NCBI GenBank assembly: GCA_035296565.1
Contig: DATHAQ010000012.1
Span: 28,226-92,225 of the forward strand
DNA length: 64,000 bases
DNA from: JACCZR01 sp035296565
GTDB taxonomy: Bacteria > Actinomycetota > Thermoleophilia > Solirubrobacterales > Thermoleophilaceae
Direction of reading: 5' to 3'
Shown: piece after piece, positions 33,466 through 41,132 of the stretch
Layout of the letters: every line of letters starts with the position of its first letter
How positions within the stretch are numbered: position 1 is the stretch's first letter
The notes under the pieces: model-generated
The model's input: the letters and a program-made list of their open reading frames with translations, nothing else
Database searches by the model: none
What the model was told of the DNA's origin: nothing
Position numbers and translations under genes: made by a program

Positions 33466-34058
33466 GCGCGGGCGACGTCGCCACCTTCGAGCGCTGCATC
33501 GCCGTGGGCGGTGTGGCGCTGTTTCCGGCCGACACGGTCTACGGGCTCGCCACCGAGCCGGAGTCCAAGGAGGGATTCCGGCGCCTGAACGCGATGAAGG
33601 GCCGGGTCCCGGACAAGCCTTCAGCGATCATGTTCTTCTCGGTCGACCTGGCGCTGGCCGCCCTGCCGGAGCTGGGCGAGCGGACGCAGGACGCGCTCGA
33701 GCGTCTGCTGCCCGGCCCGCTGACGCTGGTGCTCCCCAACCCCGCCCGCCGCTATCCGCTGGCCTGCGGGCCGGCGCCCGACCGCATCGGTCTGCGCGTG
33801 CCGGACGTGCCGGCGCTGGCCGAGGCGCGCTGGCCCGTGCTGCAGTCGAGTGCCAACCCGGCCGGCGGGCCGGACGCGCGGCGACTGGAGGACGTCGATG
33901 AGCGCATTCGCCGGGCGGTCGACCTCCAGCTGGACGGCGGTGAGCTGCCCGGGACGCCGTCCACGGTCGTGGATCTGAGCGGCTATGAGGACGGGGGGGC
34001 CTACGTCGTGCTTCGCGAGGGTGCGCTGTCGGCAGGGGAGCTGGCCGGCAGGCTCTGA
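33456..34058 (+). CDS. tsaC: L-threonylcarbamoyladenylate synthase (Sua5/YrdC/TsaC family)
   Basis: A 200-residue YrdC-fold protein making threonylcarbamoyl-AMP for the t6A37 modification of tRNAs. Motifs are GGVALFPADTVYGLATE, LNAMKGRVPDKPSAIMF (the KxR.xxKP substrate block), LLPGPLTLVLPN and VLQSSANPAGGPDA. It lacks the extra Sua5 domain, so the short TsaC type. Starting inside prmC, it is translated from the same mRNA. Its position matches Rv1301 downstream of hemK in M. tuberculosis. Confidence 0.92.
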   Translation: MGLSAGDVATFERCIAVGGVALFPADTVYGLATEPESKEGFRRLNAMKGRVPDKPSAIMFFSVDLALAALPELGERTQDALERLLPGPLTLVLPNPARRYPLACGPAPDRIGLRVPDVPALAEARWPVLQSSANPAGGPDARRLEDVDERIRRAVDLQLDGGELPGTPSTVVDLSGYEDGGAYVVLREGALSAGELAGRL

Positions 34059-34125
34059 GCGCCCAGGCGCCCGGCGGCGCACCCGGTCTAGCCGGTGTCG
34101 CGGAGGGCGCCCCCGGGGCCGCTGG

Positions 34126-34131
34126 TACCTT
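34126..34131 (+). promoter_or_regulatory. -10 box of glyA
   Basis: TACCTT ends 8 nt before the GTG at 34140 and supports that GTG over an upstream in-frame start at 34095. Confidence 0.5.
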
Positions 34132-34139
34132 GGCTTGAC

Positions 34140-35423
34140 GTGACCGAGCTCTCATCCGACTACTTCACGCGCCCCGTCTCCGAGGTCGATCCGGAGATCG
34201 CCGAGGTCCTAGATGACGAGGCCCGCCGGCAGGAGACCACCCTCGAGATGGTCGCCTCGGAGAACTTCGCGCCCCAGGCGATCCTCGAGTGCCAGGGCTC
34301 CGTGCTCACCAACAAGTACGCCGAGGGCTACCCCGGCAAGCGCTATTACGGGGGCTGCGAGTACGTGGACGTGGCCGAGGAGCTTGCCATCGCGCGCGCC
34401 AAGGAGGTCTTCGGCGCCGACCACGCCAACGTGCAGCCCCACTCGGGCGCCCAGGCCAACGCCGCCGCCTATCACGCTCTGCTCCAGCCCGGCGACCGCA
34501 TCCTGGGCATGAAGCTCGACCACGGCGGCCACCTCACGCACGGGATGAAGCTCAACTTCTCGGGGCGCCTGTACGACGTAGTCGCCTACGGCGTGCGCGA
34601 GTCGGACTCGCGCCTCGACATGGAGGAGCTGGCCAAGCTCGCCGAGGAGACGAAGCCCAAGCTCATCCTCGCCGGCTGGTCGGCCTACCCGCGCCAGCTG
34701 GACTTCGTCCGTTTCCGGGAGATCGCCGACTCGGTGGGCGCGCTGCTGATGGTGGACATGGCGCACTTCGCCGGCCTGGTGGCTGCGGGCGAGCATCCCT
34801 CGCCGGTGCCCTACGCCGACGTGGTGACCACGACCATCCACAAGACCATCGGCGGAGCCCGCGGCGGCATGGTCCTCTGCCGCGAGGACTGGGCCAAGAA
34901 GATCGATTCGGCGCTGTTCCCGGGCCAACAGGGCGGCCCTCTGATGCACGTCGTGGCCGGAAAGGCGGTGTCCCTCAAGATCGCCCAGAGCGACCTGTTC
35001 CGCGAGCGCCAGAAGCGCACCCGCGCGGGAGCCGCGGCGCTGGCCGAGGAGCTCATCGGCGCCGGGGTGGACGTGCTTACCTCCGGCACCGACGTGCACC
35101 TCGCCCTGGTCGACCTGCGCGACTCCGAGTTGGACGGCCAGCAGGCCGAGGATCGCCTCGCCGACATCGGCATCACCGTCAATCGCAACGCGGTGCCCTT
35201 CGATCCGCGGCCGCCCGCGGTGTCGAGCGGAGTCCGCGTGGGCACGCCGGCCCTGGCCACGCGCGGCTTCACCGTCGAGGACTTCCGCGAGGTGGGCCGG
35301 ACCATCGGCGAGGCCCTGACCACAGCCGACTTCGACTCCGTGCGCGGTGAGCTGGCTGAGCGCAACCGGGCCCTGGCCGAGCGCTACCCGCTCTACCCGC
35401 AGCTCGCGCCCACCGCGGCCTGA
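34140..35423 (+). CDS. glyA: Serine hydroxymethyltransferase
   Basis: A 427-residue PLP enzyme interconverting serine and glycine with tetrahydrofolate. SHMT blocks include LEMVASENFAPQAILE, NKYAEGYPGKRYYGGCEYVD, NVQPHSGAQANAA and DMAHFAGLVAAG. The PLP lysine is Lys235 in VTTTIHKTIGGARGG; the Ile before His-Lys and the GGA in place of the usual RGP depart from the common signature VTTTTHKTLRGPRGG. glyA in this cluster is also typical for Streptomyces. Its TGA overlaps a CTG that starts the ABC ATPase. Confidence 0.96.
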   Translation: MTELSSDYFTRPVSEVDPEIAEVLDDEARRQETTLEMVASENFAPQAILECQGSVLTNKYAEGYPGKRYYGGCEYVDVAEELAIARAKEVFGADHANVQPHSGAQANAAAYHALLQPGDRILGMKLDHGGHLTHGMKLNFSGRLYDVVAYGVRESDSRLDMEELAKLAEETKPKLILAGWSAYPRQLDFVRFREIADSVGALLMVDMAHFAGLVAAGEHPSPVPYADVVTTTIHKTIGGARGGMVLCREDWAKKIDSALFPGQQGGPLMHVVAGKAVSLKIAQSDLFRERQKRTRAGAAALAEELIGAGVDVLTSGTDVHLALVDLRDSELDGQQAEDRLADIGITVNRNAVPFDPRPPAVSSGVRVGTPALATRGFTVEDFREVGRTIGEALTTADFDSVRGELAERNRALAERYPLYPQLAPTAA

Positions 35424-36112
35424 GCGAGGCGCCGCAGCCAGGAACGCAGGCCGATCGTCGATCGGTCGAGCACGGCAGCAATGAACTGTTCGAGCTCGAG
35501 GGCGTCGCGCTGCTGCGCGGCGGTGAGCCGGTCCTCTCCGACGTCGGCCTGACCCTCGGCGCCGGGGTTACCGCCGTGCTCGGTCCCTCGGGAGCCGGGA
35601 AGTCGTCGCTGCTGCGGCTGCTCTGCCGCCTGTCGGACGCCGACGAGGGCGTCGTGCGCTTCGAGGGCGCAGACGTCCGCGACCTAGACCCGCTCGAGCT
35701 GCGCCGCCGCGCCTGCCTGGTCCCGCAGCTGCCCGCACCGGTCGAGGGCACGGTGGCGGACAACGTCTCGCTCGGCCCGCGGCTGGGTGGCCGCGAGGCG
35801 GACGTGGAGCGCGCCCTGCAGGGGGCCGGGTTGGACCCCTCGTTCGCCGACCGGCATCCCGAGCGCCTTTCGGTGGGAGAGCAGCAGCGGGTGATGCTGG
35901 CGCGAGCGTTGGCGCTCGAGCCCGAGGTGCTGCTGCTTGACGAGCCCACGGCGGCGCTGGACGAGGGCTCTCGCGACGGCGTGGAACGCACGCTGGCCGA
36001 GCTGGCGCGCGCAGGCCAGACCTCGATGGTGCTGGTGACCCACGAGCGGGCCCAGGCCGAACGCCTGGCCGACCGCGTCGTGACCATCGCCGACGGGCGG
36101 GTGTGGGGGTGA
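35420..36112 (+). CDS. fetA: ABC transporter ATPase, FetA-like
   Basis: A ~230-residue ATPase partner of the UPF0014 permease. It has Walker A GPSGAGKSS, Q-loop LVPQLPAP, an unusual signature LSVGEQQR (for LSGGQ), Walker B VLLLDEPTAALD and the switch His in VTHERAQA. The part before Walker A (FELEGVALLRGGEPVLSDV) is needed for the A-loop and lies upstream of any ATG or GTG in frame. The CTG at 35420, overlapping the glyA stop as CTGA, is thus the best start. With FetB it probably exports iron or another metal. Confidence 0.85.
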   Translation: MSEAPQPGTQADRRSVEHGSNELFELEGVALLRGGEPVLSDVGLTLGAGVTAVLGPSGAGKSSLLRLLCRLSDADEGVVRFEGADVRDLDPLELRRRACLVPQLPAPVEGTVADNVSLGPRLGGREADVERALQGAGLDPSFADRHPERLSVGEQQRVMLARALALEPEVLLLDEPTAALDEGSRDGVERTLAELARAGQTSMVLVTHERAQAERLADRVVTIADGRVWG

Positions 36113-36876
36113 ACGCGGTGCATGTCTCGCTCGGGGAGGTGGCGCTCTCCCTGGTCCTGGTGGCGGTGGCCGTGGCCGTCTCGCGCTGGCGCAGGGCCGA
36201 CATGGAGGCCGACCTGGGCATCGCGGTCCTGCGCTCCTTCGTGCAGCTGACGGCGGTCGGCTACGTGATCCAGGCCGTGTTCGACTCCGACAGCCTCTGG
36301 GTGGTCGTGGCGCTGCTGAGCGCCATGGTGGCGCTGGCCACCTTCACCGCCCGGGCTCGGGCCCGGGCCGTGCCGGGCGCCCTCGTGCCGCTCGGGATCG
36401 CCCTGGGAACGGCGGGCGCCGTGACGCTCGGTCTGGTCTTGGCGCTGGGGGTGTTCGAGCCCGAGCCGCGCTACCTGGTCCCCGTTGGCGGCATGGTCAT
36501 CGGCAACGCGATGACCGCGGCCGCGGTGGCGCTCAACCGGCTCGGCGACGAGGTGAGCTCGCGGCGTCGCGAGGTGGAGGCCACGCTGGCGCTGGGCGCG
36601 ACCTCGCGCCAGGCCGGCGCCGGCCTGGTGAGCCGCAGCCTGCGCTCGGCGATGATCCCGTTGGTCGACCAGACCAAGACCACGGGCCTGATCGCCTTCC
36701 CCGGGATCATGGTCGGGATGCTCTTGGGCGGGGCCGAGCCGCTCGACGCTGTGCGTCTCCAGCTGGTGATCCTGTGGATCCTGCTCGGCGCCGTGGCCCT
36801 CGCCGCGCTGATCGCCACGACCCTCGGCGTGCGCGGCTTTTTCACCTCTGCCCACCAGCTGCGCGAGACCTCTTAG
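36109..36876 (+). CDS. fetB: UPF0014/FetB-type iron export permease
   Basis: A 255-residue permease with about seven membrane helices. It shows the family blocks RSFVQLTAVGYVIQAVF, PVGGMVIGNAMTAAAVALNR, SSRRREVEATLALGA and TKTTGLIAFPGIMVGMLLGGA. FetAB in E. coli is an iron exporter protecting against peroxide stress. GTG at 36109 overlaps the fetA TGA as GTGA; an in-frame GTG two codons earlier is less likely. Confidence 0.9.
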   Translation: MNAVHVSLGEVALSLVLVAVAVAVSRWRRADMEADLGIAVLRSFVQLTAVGYVIQAVFDSDSLWVVVALLSAMVALATFTARARARAVPGALVPLGIALGTAGAVTLGLVLALGVFEPEPRYLVPVGGMVIGNAMTAAAVALNRLGDEVSSRRREVEATLALGATSRQAGAGLVSRSLRSAMIPLVDQTKTTGLIAFPGIMVGMLLGGAEPLDAVRLQLVILWILLGAVALAALIATTLGVRGFFTSAHQLRETS

Positions 36877-36879
36877 CCT
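36874..36879 (+). promoter_or_regulatory. -10 box of the hemolysin III gene
   Basis: TAGCCT includes the fetB stop codon and ends 8 nt before the ATG at 36888. Confidence 0.5.
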
Positions 36880-36887
36880 GGGGGGCC

Positions 36888-37553
36888 ATGAACGAGGTCG
36901 CCCCGCCTCCACTGTTCTCCAAACCGCGCCTGCGCGGCGTCTCGCACCAGTGGGCCTTCTTCGTCTCCGTGGTGATCGGCGCCCTGCTGGTGGTGTTCGC
37001 CCCCGGCGGCCAGCCGAAGCTGGCCGCGGCCATCTACGCGGTCAGCGTCGCCGGGCTGTTCGGTGCCAGCGCGCTGTACCACCGCGTGAACTGGTCATCC
37101 CTGAGCGCCCGGCGCTGGATGCGGCGCCTGGACCATTCGATGATCTTCGTCCTGATCGCGGGCACCTACACGCCCTTCGCGCTCCTGGTGCTGCACGGGA
37201 CGCTCGCCACCGTGATCCTGCTCGTGGTCTGGGGCGGCGCCGTCGGCGGGGTGATCCTCAAGCTGCTCTGGATCGACGCGCCCAAAGCGCTGATCGCGAC
37301 CGTCTACGTGATGCTCGGGTGGGTGGCGGTGGCCGCCTTCCCGCAACTGGTGGAGGAGATGGGCGTGGGCGGCACCACGCTGGTCGCCGCCGGCGGCGTG
37401 CTCTACACGGCCGGAGCGGTCGTCTATGCCCGGCAGCGCCCCGACCCGGCGCCCACCGTCTTCGGCTATCACGAGGTCTTCCACCTGCTCGTCATCGCCG
37501 CGGCGGCACTGCAGTACGCCGCGGTCGCCTTCTTCGCGCTGCCGCACGGTTGA
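36888..37553 (+). CDS. Hemolysin III family (PAQR/YqfA-like) membrane protein
   Basis: A 221-residue seven-helix protein of the PAQR/hemolysin III family. Conserved polar residues that bind a metal in the family are visible: SALYHRVNW (Ser, His), RRLDHSMIFVLIAGTYTPF (Asp) and FGYHEVFHLLVIAAA (two His). Bacterial members have no settled function; links to membrane lipid or fluidity homeostasis have been proposed. Its stop overlaps the next gene as TTGA. Confidence 0.9.
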   Translation: MNEVAPPPLFSKPRLRGVSHQWAFFVSVVIGALLVVFAPGGQPKLAAAIYAVSVAGLFGASALYHRVNWSSLSARRWMRRLDHSMIFVLIAGTYTPFALLVLHGTLATVILLVVWGGAVGGVILKLLWIDAPKALIATVYVMLGWVAVAAFPQLVEEMGVGGTTLVAAGGVLYTAGAVVYARQRPDPAPTVFGYHEVFHLLVIAAAALQYAAVAFFALPHG

Positions 37554-37954
37554 GCCTCACCTACTCCGCCTTCTCGCACGCGAGCCCGGCCCAGGCCTGG
37601 GCGCTGATCTCCGAGCCCGAGCGCTGGTCGGAGTGGGCTCCTCACCTGCGCGGCGCCTGGGGCCTAGGCCGGCCCGAGGTCGAGCCCGGACGCAGCGGGG
37701 CAGCGCGCCTGCTCGGCGTGGTCCCGGTGCCGGTCACGATCATCGACAAGCGGCCCAGCCGCTCGTGGACCTGGCGCGTGGGCCCGGTCACGATGGACCA
37801 CGTCGTGCGCGCAGCGCCCGGCGGCTGCGAGGTGGCCGTGGAGATGCGCGCCCCGGCGCCGCTCGAGGCCGGCCTGCGGGCCTCATACGGCCCTCTCGTG
37901 GCGGTGCTCGTGCGCAACCTGGCGCGCGTGGCCGAGCGGCAGCAGCGCGGCTAA
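37550..37954 (+). CDS. SRPBCC family protein
   Basis: A 134-residue START-like lipid/ligand-binding fold: YSAFSHASPAQAWALISEP, WSEWAPHLRGA, then beta-strands with WRVGPVTMDHVV and a C-terminal helix LVAVLVRNLARVAERQQ. The TTG start is coupled to the hemolysin III stop. The ligand is unknown; coupling to a membrane protein suggests a lipid-related role. Confidence 0.8.
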   Translation: MSLTYSAFSHASPAQAWALISEPERWSEWAPHLRGAWGLGRPEVEPGRSGAARLLGVVPVPVTIIDKRPSRSWTWRVGPVTMDHVVRAAPGGCEVAVEMRAPAPLEAGLRASYGPLVAVLVRNLARVAERQQRG

Positions 37955-37957
37955 CCT
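37952..37957 (+). promoter_or_regulatory. -10 box of the membrane-protein pair
   Basis: TAACCT contains the SRPBCC stop codon and ends 10 nt before the ATG at 37968. Confidence 0.5.
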
Positions 37958-37967
37958 CGTCGCGCCG

Positions 37968-38624
37968 ATGGGTGAGGCAAACGGGACGGGGCACTCCGCG
38001 GTGGTGTGGTTGCTGGTGGCCTCCGCCGTGCTGGCGGCAGCCATCGGCGTACGCGCCGCGATCGTCGACGACAACGGCTCGGGCAGCTACGACAGCGCCG
38101 TCCGCCAGGACGTCAAGCGCGGCGCGGGCGTGATCGAAAGCCTGCGCTTCATCTACTCCGAGGAGGGCCCGACGGCCTTCCAGGTGGCCGAGGCGAAGAT
38201 CCGCGGCGACGAGCTGCGGCGTGCGGCACGGGGCAAGTCCGGGGTGGTCGCCGACTACCTGAAGGCCGAGGCCGGGGCGCAGGAGCAGGCCGTCAAGACG
38301 CTCGAGCCCACCGTCGAGCTCACCTCGGAGGACAAGTACTCCGGACCTGGCGACTCCTACGACCTCTTCAGGCGCATAGCCGACGAGGGCAAGGAACACC
38401 CTCACCTGCTGCGCGTGAACCCCGAAGCCACCGAGCAGGAGGGAGCCGACAGCTCGAAAGCGGCGACGATGCTAACCGCCGCCGCCATCCCCGTCGGTTT
38501 CGCTTTCCTCTTCGGCTCGCTCACCGAGGGCTTCCCGCGCCGCCGCAGGCCGCTGTTGATCGCGGGCTGGGTGTGCCTGGGGATCGGGCTGGTGTTCGCG
38601 GTCGTCGTGGAGGTGGTCCTGTGA
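37968..38624 (+). CDS. Membrane protein of unknown function (first of a pair)
   Basis: A 218-residue protein: one N-terminal helix (VVWLLVASAVLAAAIGVRAAIV), a ~125-residue hydrophilic segment rich in Glu/Lys helices (AEAKIRGDELRRAARG), and two C-terminal helices (AATMLTAAAIPVGFAFLFGS and IAGWVCLGIGLVFAVVVEVVL). The middle should face outside. Not recognised. It is translationally coupled (GTGA) to a second protein with the same helix layout. Confidence 0.65.
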   Translation: MGEANGTGHSAVVWLLVASAVLAAAIGVRAAIVDDNGSGSYDSAVRQDVKRGAGVIESLRFIYSEEGPTAFQVAEAKIRGDELRRAARGKSGVVADYLKAEAGAQEQAVKTLEPTVELTSEDKYSGPGDSYDLFRRIADEGKEHPHLLRVNPEATEQEGADSSKAATMLTAAAIPVGFAFLFGSLTEGFPRRRRPLLIAGWVCLGIGLVFAVVVEVVL

Positions 38625-39292
38625 GCGACATCGAGGCCGCCGCCAAGTCCTCCGAGCTGCCCCGAGGCCGGCGCCGCTGGCTCGCGGTGCTGGTCGGCGT
38701 GGCGGCGATCCTGGCCGCCCTCTTCACGTGGGCCGAGCGCGACGCCGGCCGACTCGAGCAGCAGGCGCTGCAGGACGGCACGCGCGGATCGCTCGAGATC
38801 TTCGTGGCCATCGCCGGTAGCCAGGCCCGCAGCCAGTTCACGGCAGACAACGCGCGCCGGTCGCTGCTGGTCGGGACCGAGGGCCTGGCCCGCGTGGTCA
38901 AGGCGAAGGGCGAGGCCTTCCGGCTGGCCACAGCCCGCTCGGGCGCCGACACGCGCACGCAGAAGCGCCTGCTCGAGGTGGCCCAGGAGATGGACAACGC
39001 CAAGGGACGCGACACGCCGGTCGACGGCTTCACCGCGCAGGTGATCAGCACCGACGAGAAGCGCCTGCGGCGGCTGCTGGCCGCCCAGAACCAGGCGGTG
39101 GACGACGCCAACACCTATGGCAGCCGCGGCCAGCGGGCCACCTATGCGCTGGGCCTCACGGCGATCTCCGCCGCCCTGCTCGCGCTGGCCGGCCTGATGG
39201 GCGCGGCGCGCAGCGGGCGCATCGCGCTCGTCACCGCCGGCGCGGCGCTGCTGTTCGCCGCCGTGTGGGGCAGCTCGGGCTTCCTGCTCTAG
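38621..39292 (+). CDS. Membrane protein of unknown function (second of a pair)
   Basis: A 223-residue protein with the same plan as its partner: an N-terminal helix (WLAVLVGVAAILAALFTWAE), a ~125-residue helical hydrophilic part (SQARSQFTADNARRSLLVG), then two helices (ATYALGLTAISAALLALAGLMGA and IALVTAGAALLFAAVWGSSG). Sequence identity to the partner is not obvious by eye, so a heterodimeric complex or old duplication is inference. The GTG start overlaps the upstream stop. Confidence 0.65.
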   Translation: MSDIEAAAKSSELPRGRRRWLAVLVGVAAILAALFTWAERDAGRLEQQALQDGTRGSLEIFVAIAGSQARSQFTADNARRSLLVGTEGLARVVKAKGEAFRLATARSGADTRTQKRLLEVAQEMDNAKGRDTPVDGFTAQVISTDEKRLRRLLAAQNQAVDDANTYGSRGQRATYALGLTAISAALLALAGLMGAARSGRIALVTAGAALLFAAVWGSSGFLL

Positions 39293-39344
39293 CGCCGCGC
39301 GTGAGGCCCCGGGGCTTCGTGCCGAGAATGCGCCGAGGCCGCCG

Positions 39345-39382
39345 CTAGGCTCTTTCGGTCGCCCGTCCGCCGCCGGGCGGAC
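39345..39382 (+). promoter_or_regulatory. Promoter and leader hairpin of the polysaccharide operon
   Basis: A TAGGCT box near 39345 is followed by a perfect hairpin GTCCGCC-GCCG-GGCGGAC (39365-39382) that ends 8 nt before the ATG at 39391. No Shine-Dalgarno sequence lies between hairpin and start, so the stem could limit or guide translation. Confidence 0.4.
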
Positions 39383-39390
39383 GCCTCTCC

Positions 39391-40407
39391 ATGCGGATCT
39401 GGATGGACATGACCGCTCCGGCCCACGTGCTGGTGTTCCGGCCGATCATCGAGCGCCTGCGGGCCCGCGGCCACGAAGTGGCGCTCACCGCCCGCGAGTA
39501 CGCGCAGACCGTGGAGCTGCTCGAGCTGCACGGCGTGGACGCCGAGGTGTTCGGCAGGCACGGCGGTGCCTCGCGGCCCCGAAAGGCTGCTGCTCTAGTC
39601 TCGAGGGCTACCGCCGCCCGGCGGTACGCGCGCCGCGGCCACTTCGACCTCGCGGTCGCGCACGGTTCGAACGATCTCGCCATTGCCGCCGCATCCTTGG
39701 GCGTGCCCGCCGTCAACACCTTCGACTATGAGTTCGCGACCGTGCAGCACCACGTCGGCTGTCGGCTCGCGCGCCGGGTCATGGTTCCCGAGCGGATTCC
39801 TCCCGAGCGCCTGGCCCGCTACGGTGCCGGCGCGGCCAAGCTTGCGCGGTACCCGGGCCTCAAGGAGGAGTACTACCTCTCGGACTTCGAGCCTGATCCT
39901 GCGGTCATGAGGAGCCTCGGCGTGAACGAGAGCAGGGTCACGGTGGTGATCCGGCCGCCTCCCGACGTCTCCCTGTATCACCGCAAGTCGAACCAGCTCT
40001 TCCCCCAGGTGCTCGCACACCTCGGGCGACACGAGGGCGTCCACGCCATCGTAATCCCCCGTACCGGCGAGCAGCGCGAGTACGTGCGGAGCCTGAACCT
40101 GCCGTCCGTCATCCTCGCCGAGAGGGCCGTGGACGCCCAGAGCCTCGTCGCGCTGGCGGACCTCGTGGTCTCGGCCGGCGGCACCATGAACCGAGAGGCC
40201 GTGGCGCTCGGCACCCCCGTGTACACCACCTACGGCGGGCGCCTCGGCGGGGTCGACGAGGCGCTGATCAACGAGGGCAGGCTTCGGCCGCTCACGAGCC
40301 CCCACGCGCTCGAGATCACCAAGCGCGAACCGGGTATGGACCGCGAACGACGTGACCCCGACGTACTTGTCGACATGATGCTGGGAGCCGCCGATGGCGG
40401 TCGTTGA
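39391..40407 (+). CDS. DUF354 family glycosyltransferase-like protein
   Basis: A 338-residue GT-B-like protein of the DUF354 family, related in fold to UDP-GlcNAc 2-epimerase and MurG. It opens MRIWMDMTAPAHVLVFRPII and has GSNDLAIAAASLGVPAVNTFDYEFA. The C-terminal nucleotide-sugar half has VVIRPPPDVSLYH, VIPRTGEQREY and DLVVSAGGTMNREAVALGTPVYT. Probably cytoplasmic and acting on a nucleotide sugar or lipid-linked sugar. First gene of a four-gene surface-polysaccharide cluster; it overlaps the next gene by 14 nt. Confidence 0.8.
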   Translation: MRIWMDMTAPAHVLVFRPIIERLRARGHEVALTAREYAQTVELLELHGVDAEVFGRHGGASRPRKAAALVSRATAARRYARRGHFDLAVAHGSNDLAIAAASLGVPAVNTFDYEFATVQHHVGCRLARRVMVPERIPPERLARYGAGAAKLARYPGLKEEYYLSDFEPDPAVMRSLGVNESRVTVVIRPPPDVSLYHRKSNQLFPQVLAHLGRHEGVHAIVIPRTGEQREYVRSLNLPSVILAERAVDAQSLVALADLVVSAGGTMNREAVALGTPVYTTYGGRLGGVDEALINEGRLRPLTSPHALEITKREPGMDRERRDPDVLVDMMLGAADGGR

Positions 40408-41131
40408 TCGCCTGCGGGAGCGGGTTCCCACCAGGCGCTTCAGCTCTCGGGTCGCGCCGGCGCCGGAGGCCCGCCCGCACGAGGGGGAGAGGCTCGCCGA
40501 CCACTATCGGCGCATGGCTCAGGAGAGTTATCAGCCGCGCCCGGTGGACGCGGTGTTGCGAACCCTCGACGTCGCCATCGCCGGCACCGCGCTCTGCGTG
40601 CTCTCCCCGATCCTGACCGCGGTGGCGGCGGCGGTTCGCCTCGACTCCGAGGGGCCGGCGCTCTACCGGGGGCTGAGGGTGGGGCGTGCCGGCTCGCTGT
40701 TCACGATGTTCAAGTTTCGGACGCTCACCACAGACGCCGAGCACCGGCTCGGGCCGTACCTGGGCGAGACGCTCACGCGCATGACCGCCGACGAGGTGAC
40801 GCGCGTCGGGCGCCTTCTTCGGGCGACCCACCTGGACGAGCTGCCTCAGCTGCTGAACGTGCTCGCTGGCGACATGAGCCTGGTGGGCCCCCGGCCCATC
40901 CGACCGGCGTTCTTCGAGGAGCTGTGTGAGGGGATACCGCAGTACTGGCAGCGGCTGGTTGTCGCCCCCGGCATGACCGGCTTCGCCCAGCTTCGCATCA
41001 CTCGAGAGGACACCTGGTCGGACAAGCTCGGCCACGACCTCGAGTACATCGCCGACCGGTCGGTCGCGCTCTACCTCAGCATCATCCTGGTGACGGCGCG
41101 GGACATCCCGCGGCGCGCTCGGGCGGGCTGA
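40394..41131 (+). CDS. Bacterial sugar transferase (phosphoglycosyl transferase)
   Basis: A 245-residue monotopic phosphoglycosyl transferase that loads the first sugar-phosphate onto undecaprenyl phosphate. One re-entrant helix (TLDVAIAGTALCVLSPILTAVAA) is followed by the catalytic domain: GPALYRGLRVGRAGSLFTMFKFRT, LLRATHLDELPQLLNVLAGDM and SLVGPRPIRPAFFEE. The catalytic Asp-Glu pair of the family lies in HLDELPQ. The extra ~50-residue N terminus is basic. It probably initiates the repeat unit made by this cluster. Confidence 0.9.
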   Translation: MAVVDRLRERVPTRRFSSRVAPAPEARPHEGERLADHYRRMAQESYQPRPVDAVLRTLDVAIAGTALCVLSPILTAVAAAVRLDSEGPALYRGLRVGRAGSLFTMFKFRTLTTDAEHRLGPYLGETLTRMTADEVTRVGRLLRATHLDELPQLLNVLAGDMSLVGPRPIRPAFFEELCEGIPQYWQRLVVAPGMTGFAQLRITREDTWSDKLGHDLEYIADRSVALYLSIILVTARDIPRRARAG

Positions 41132-41132
41132 G

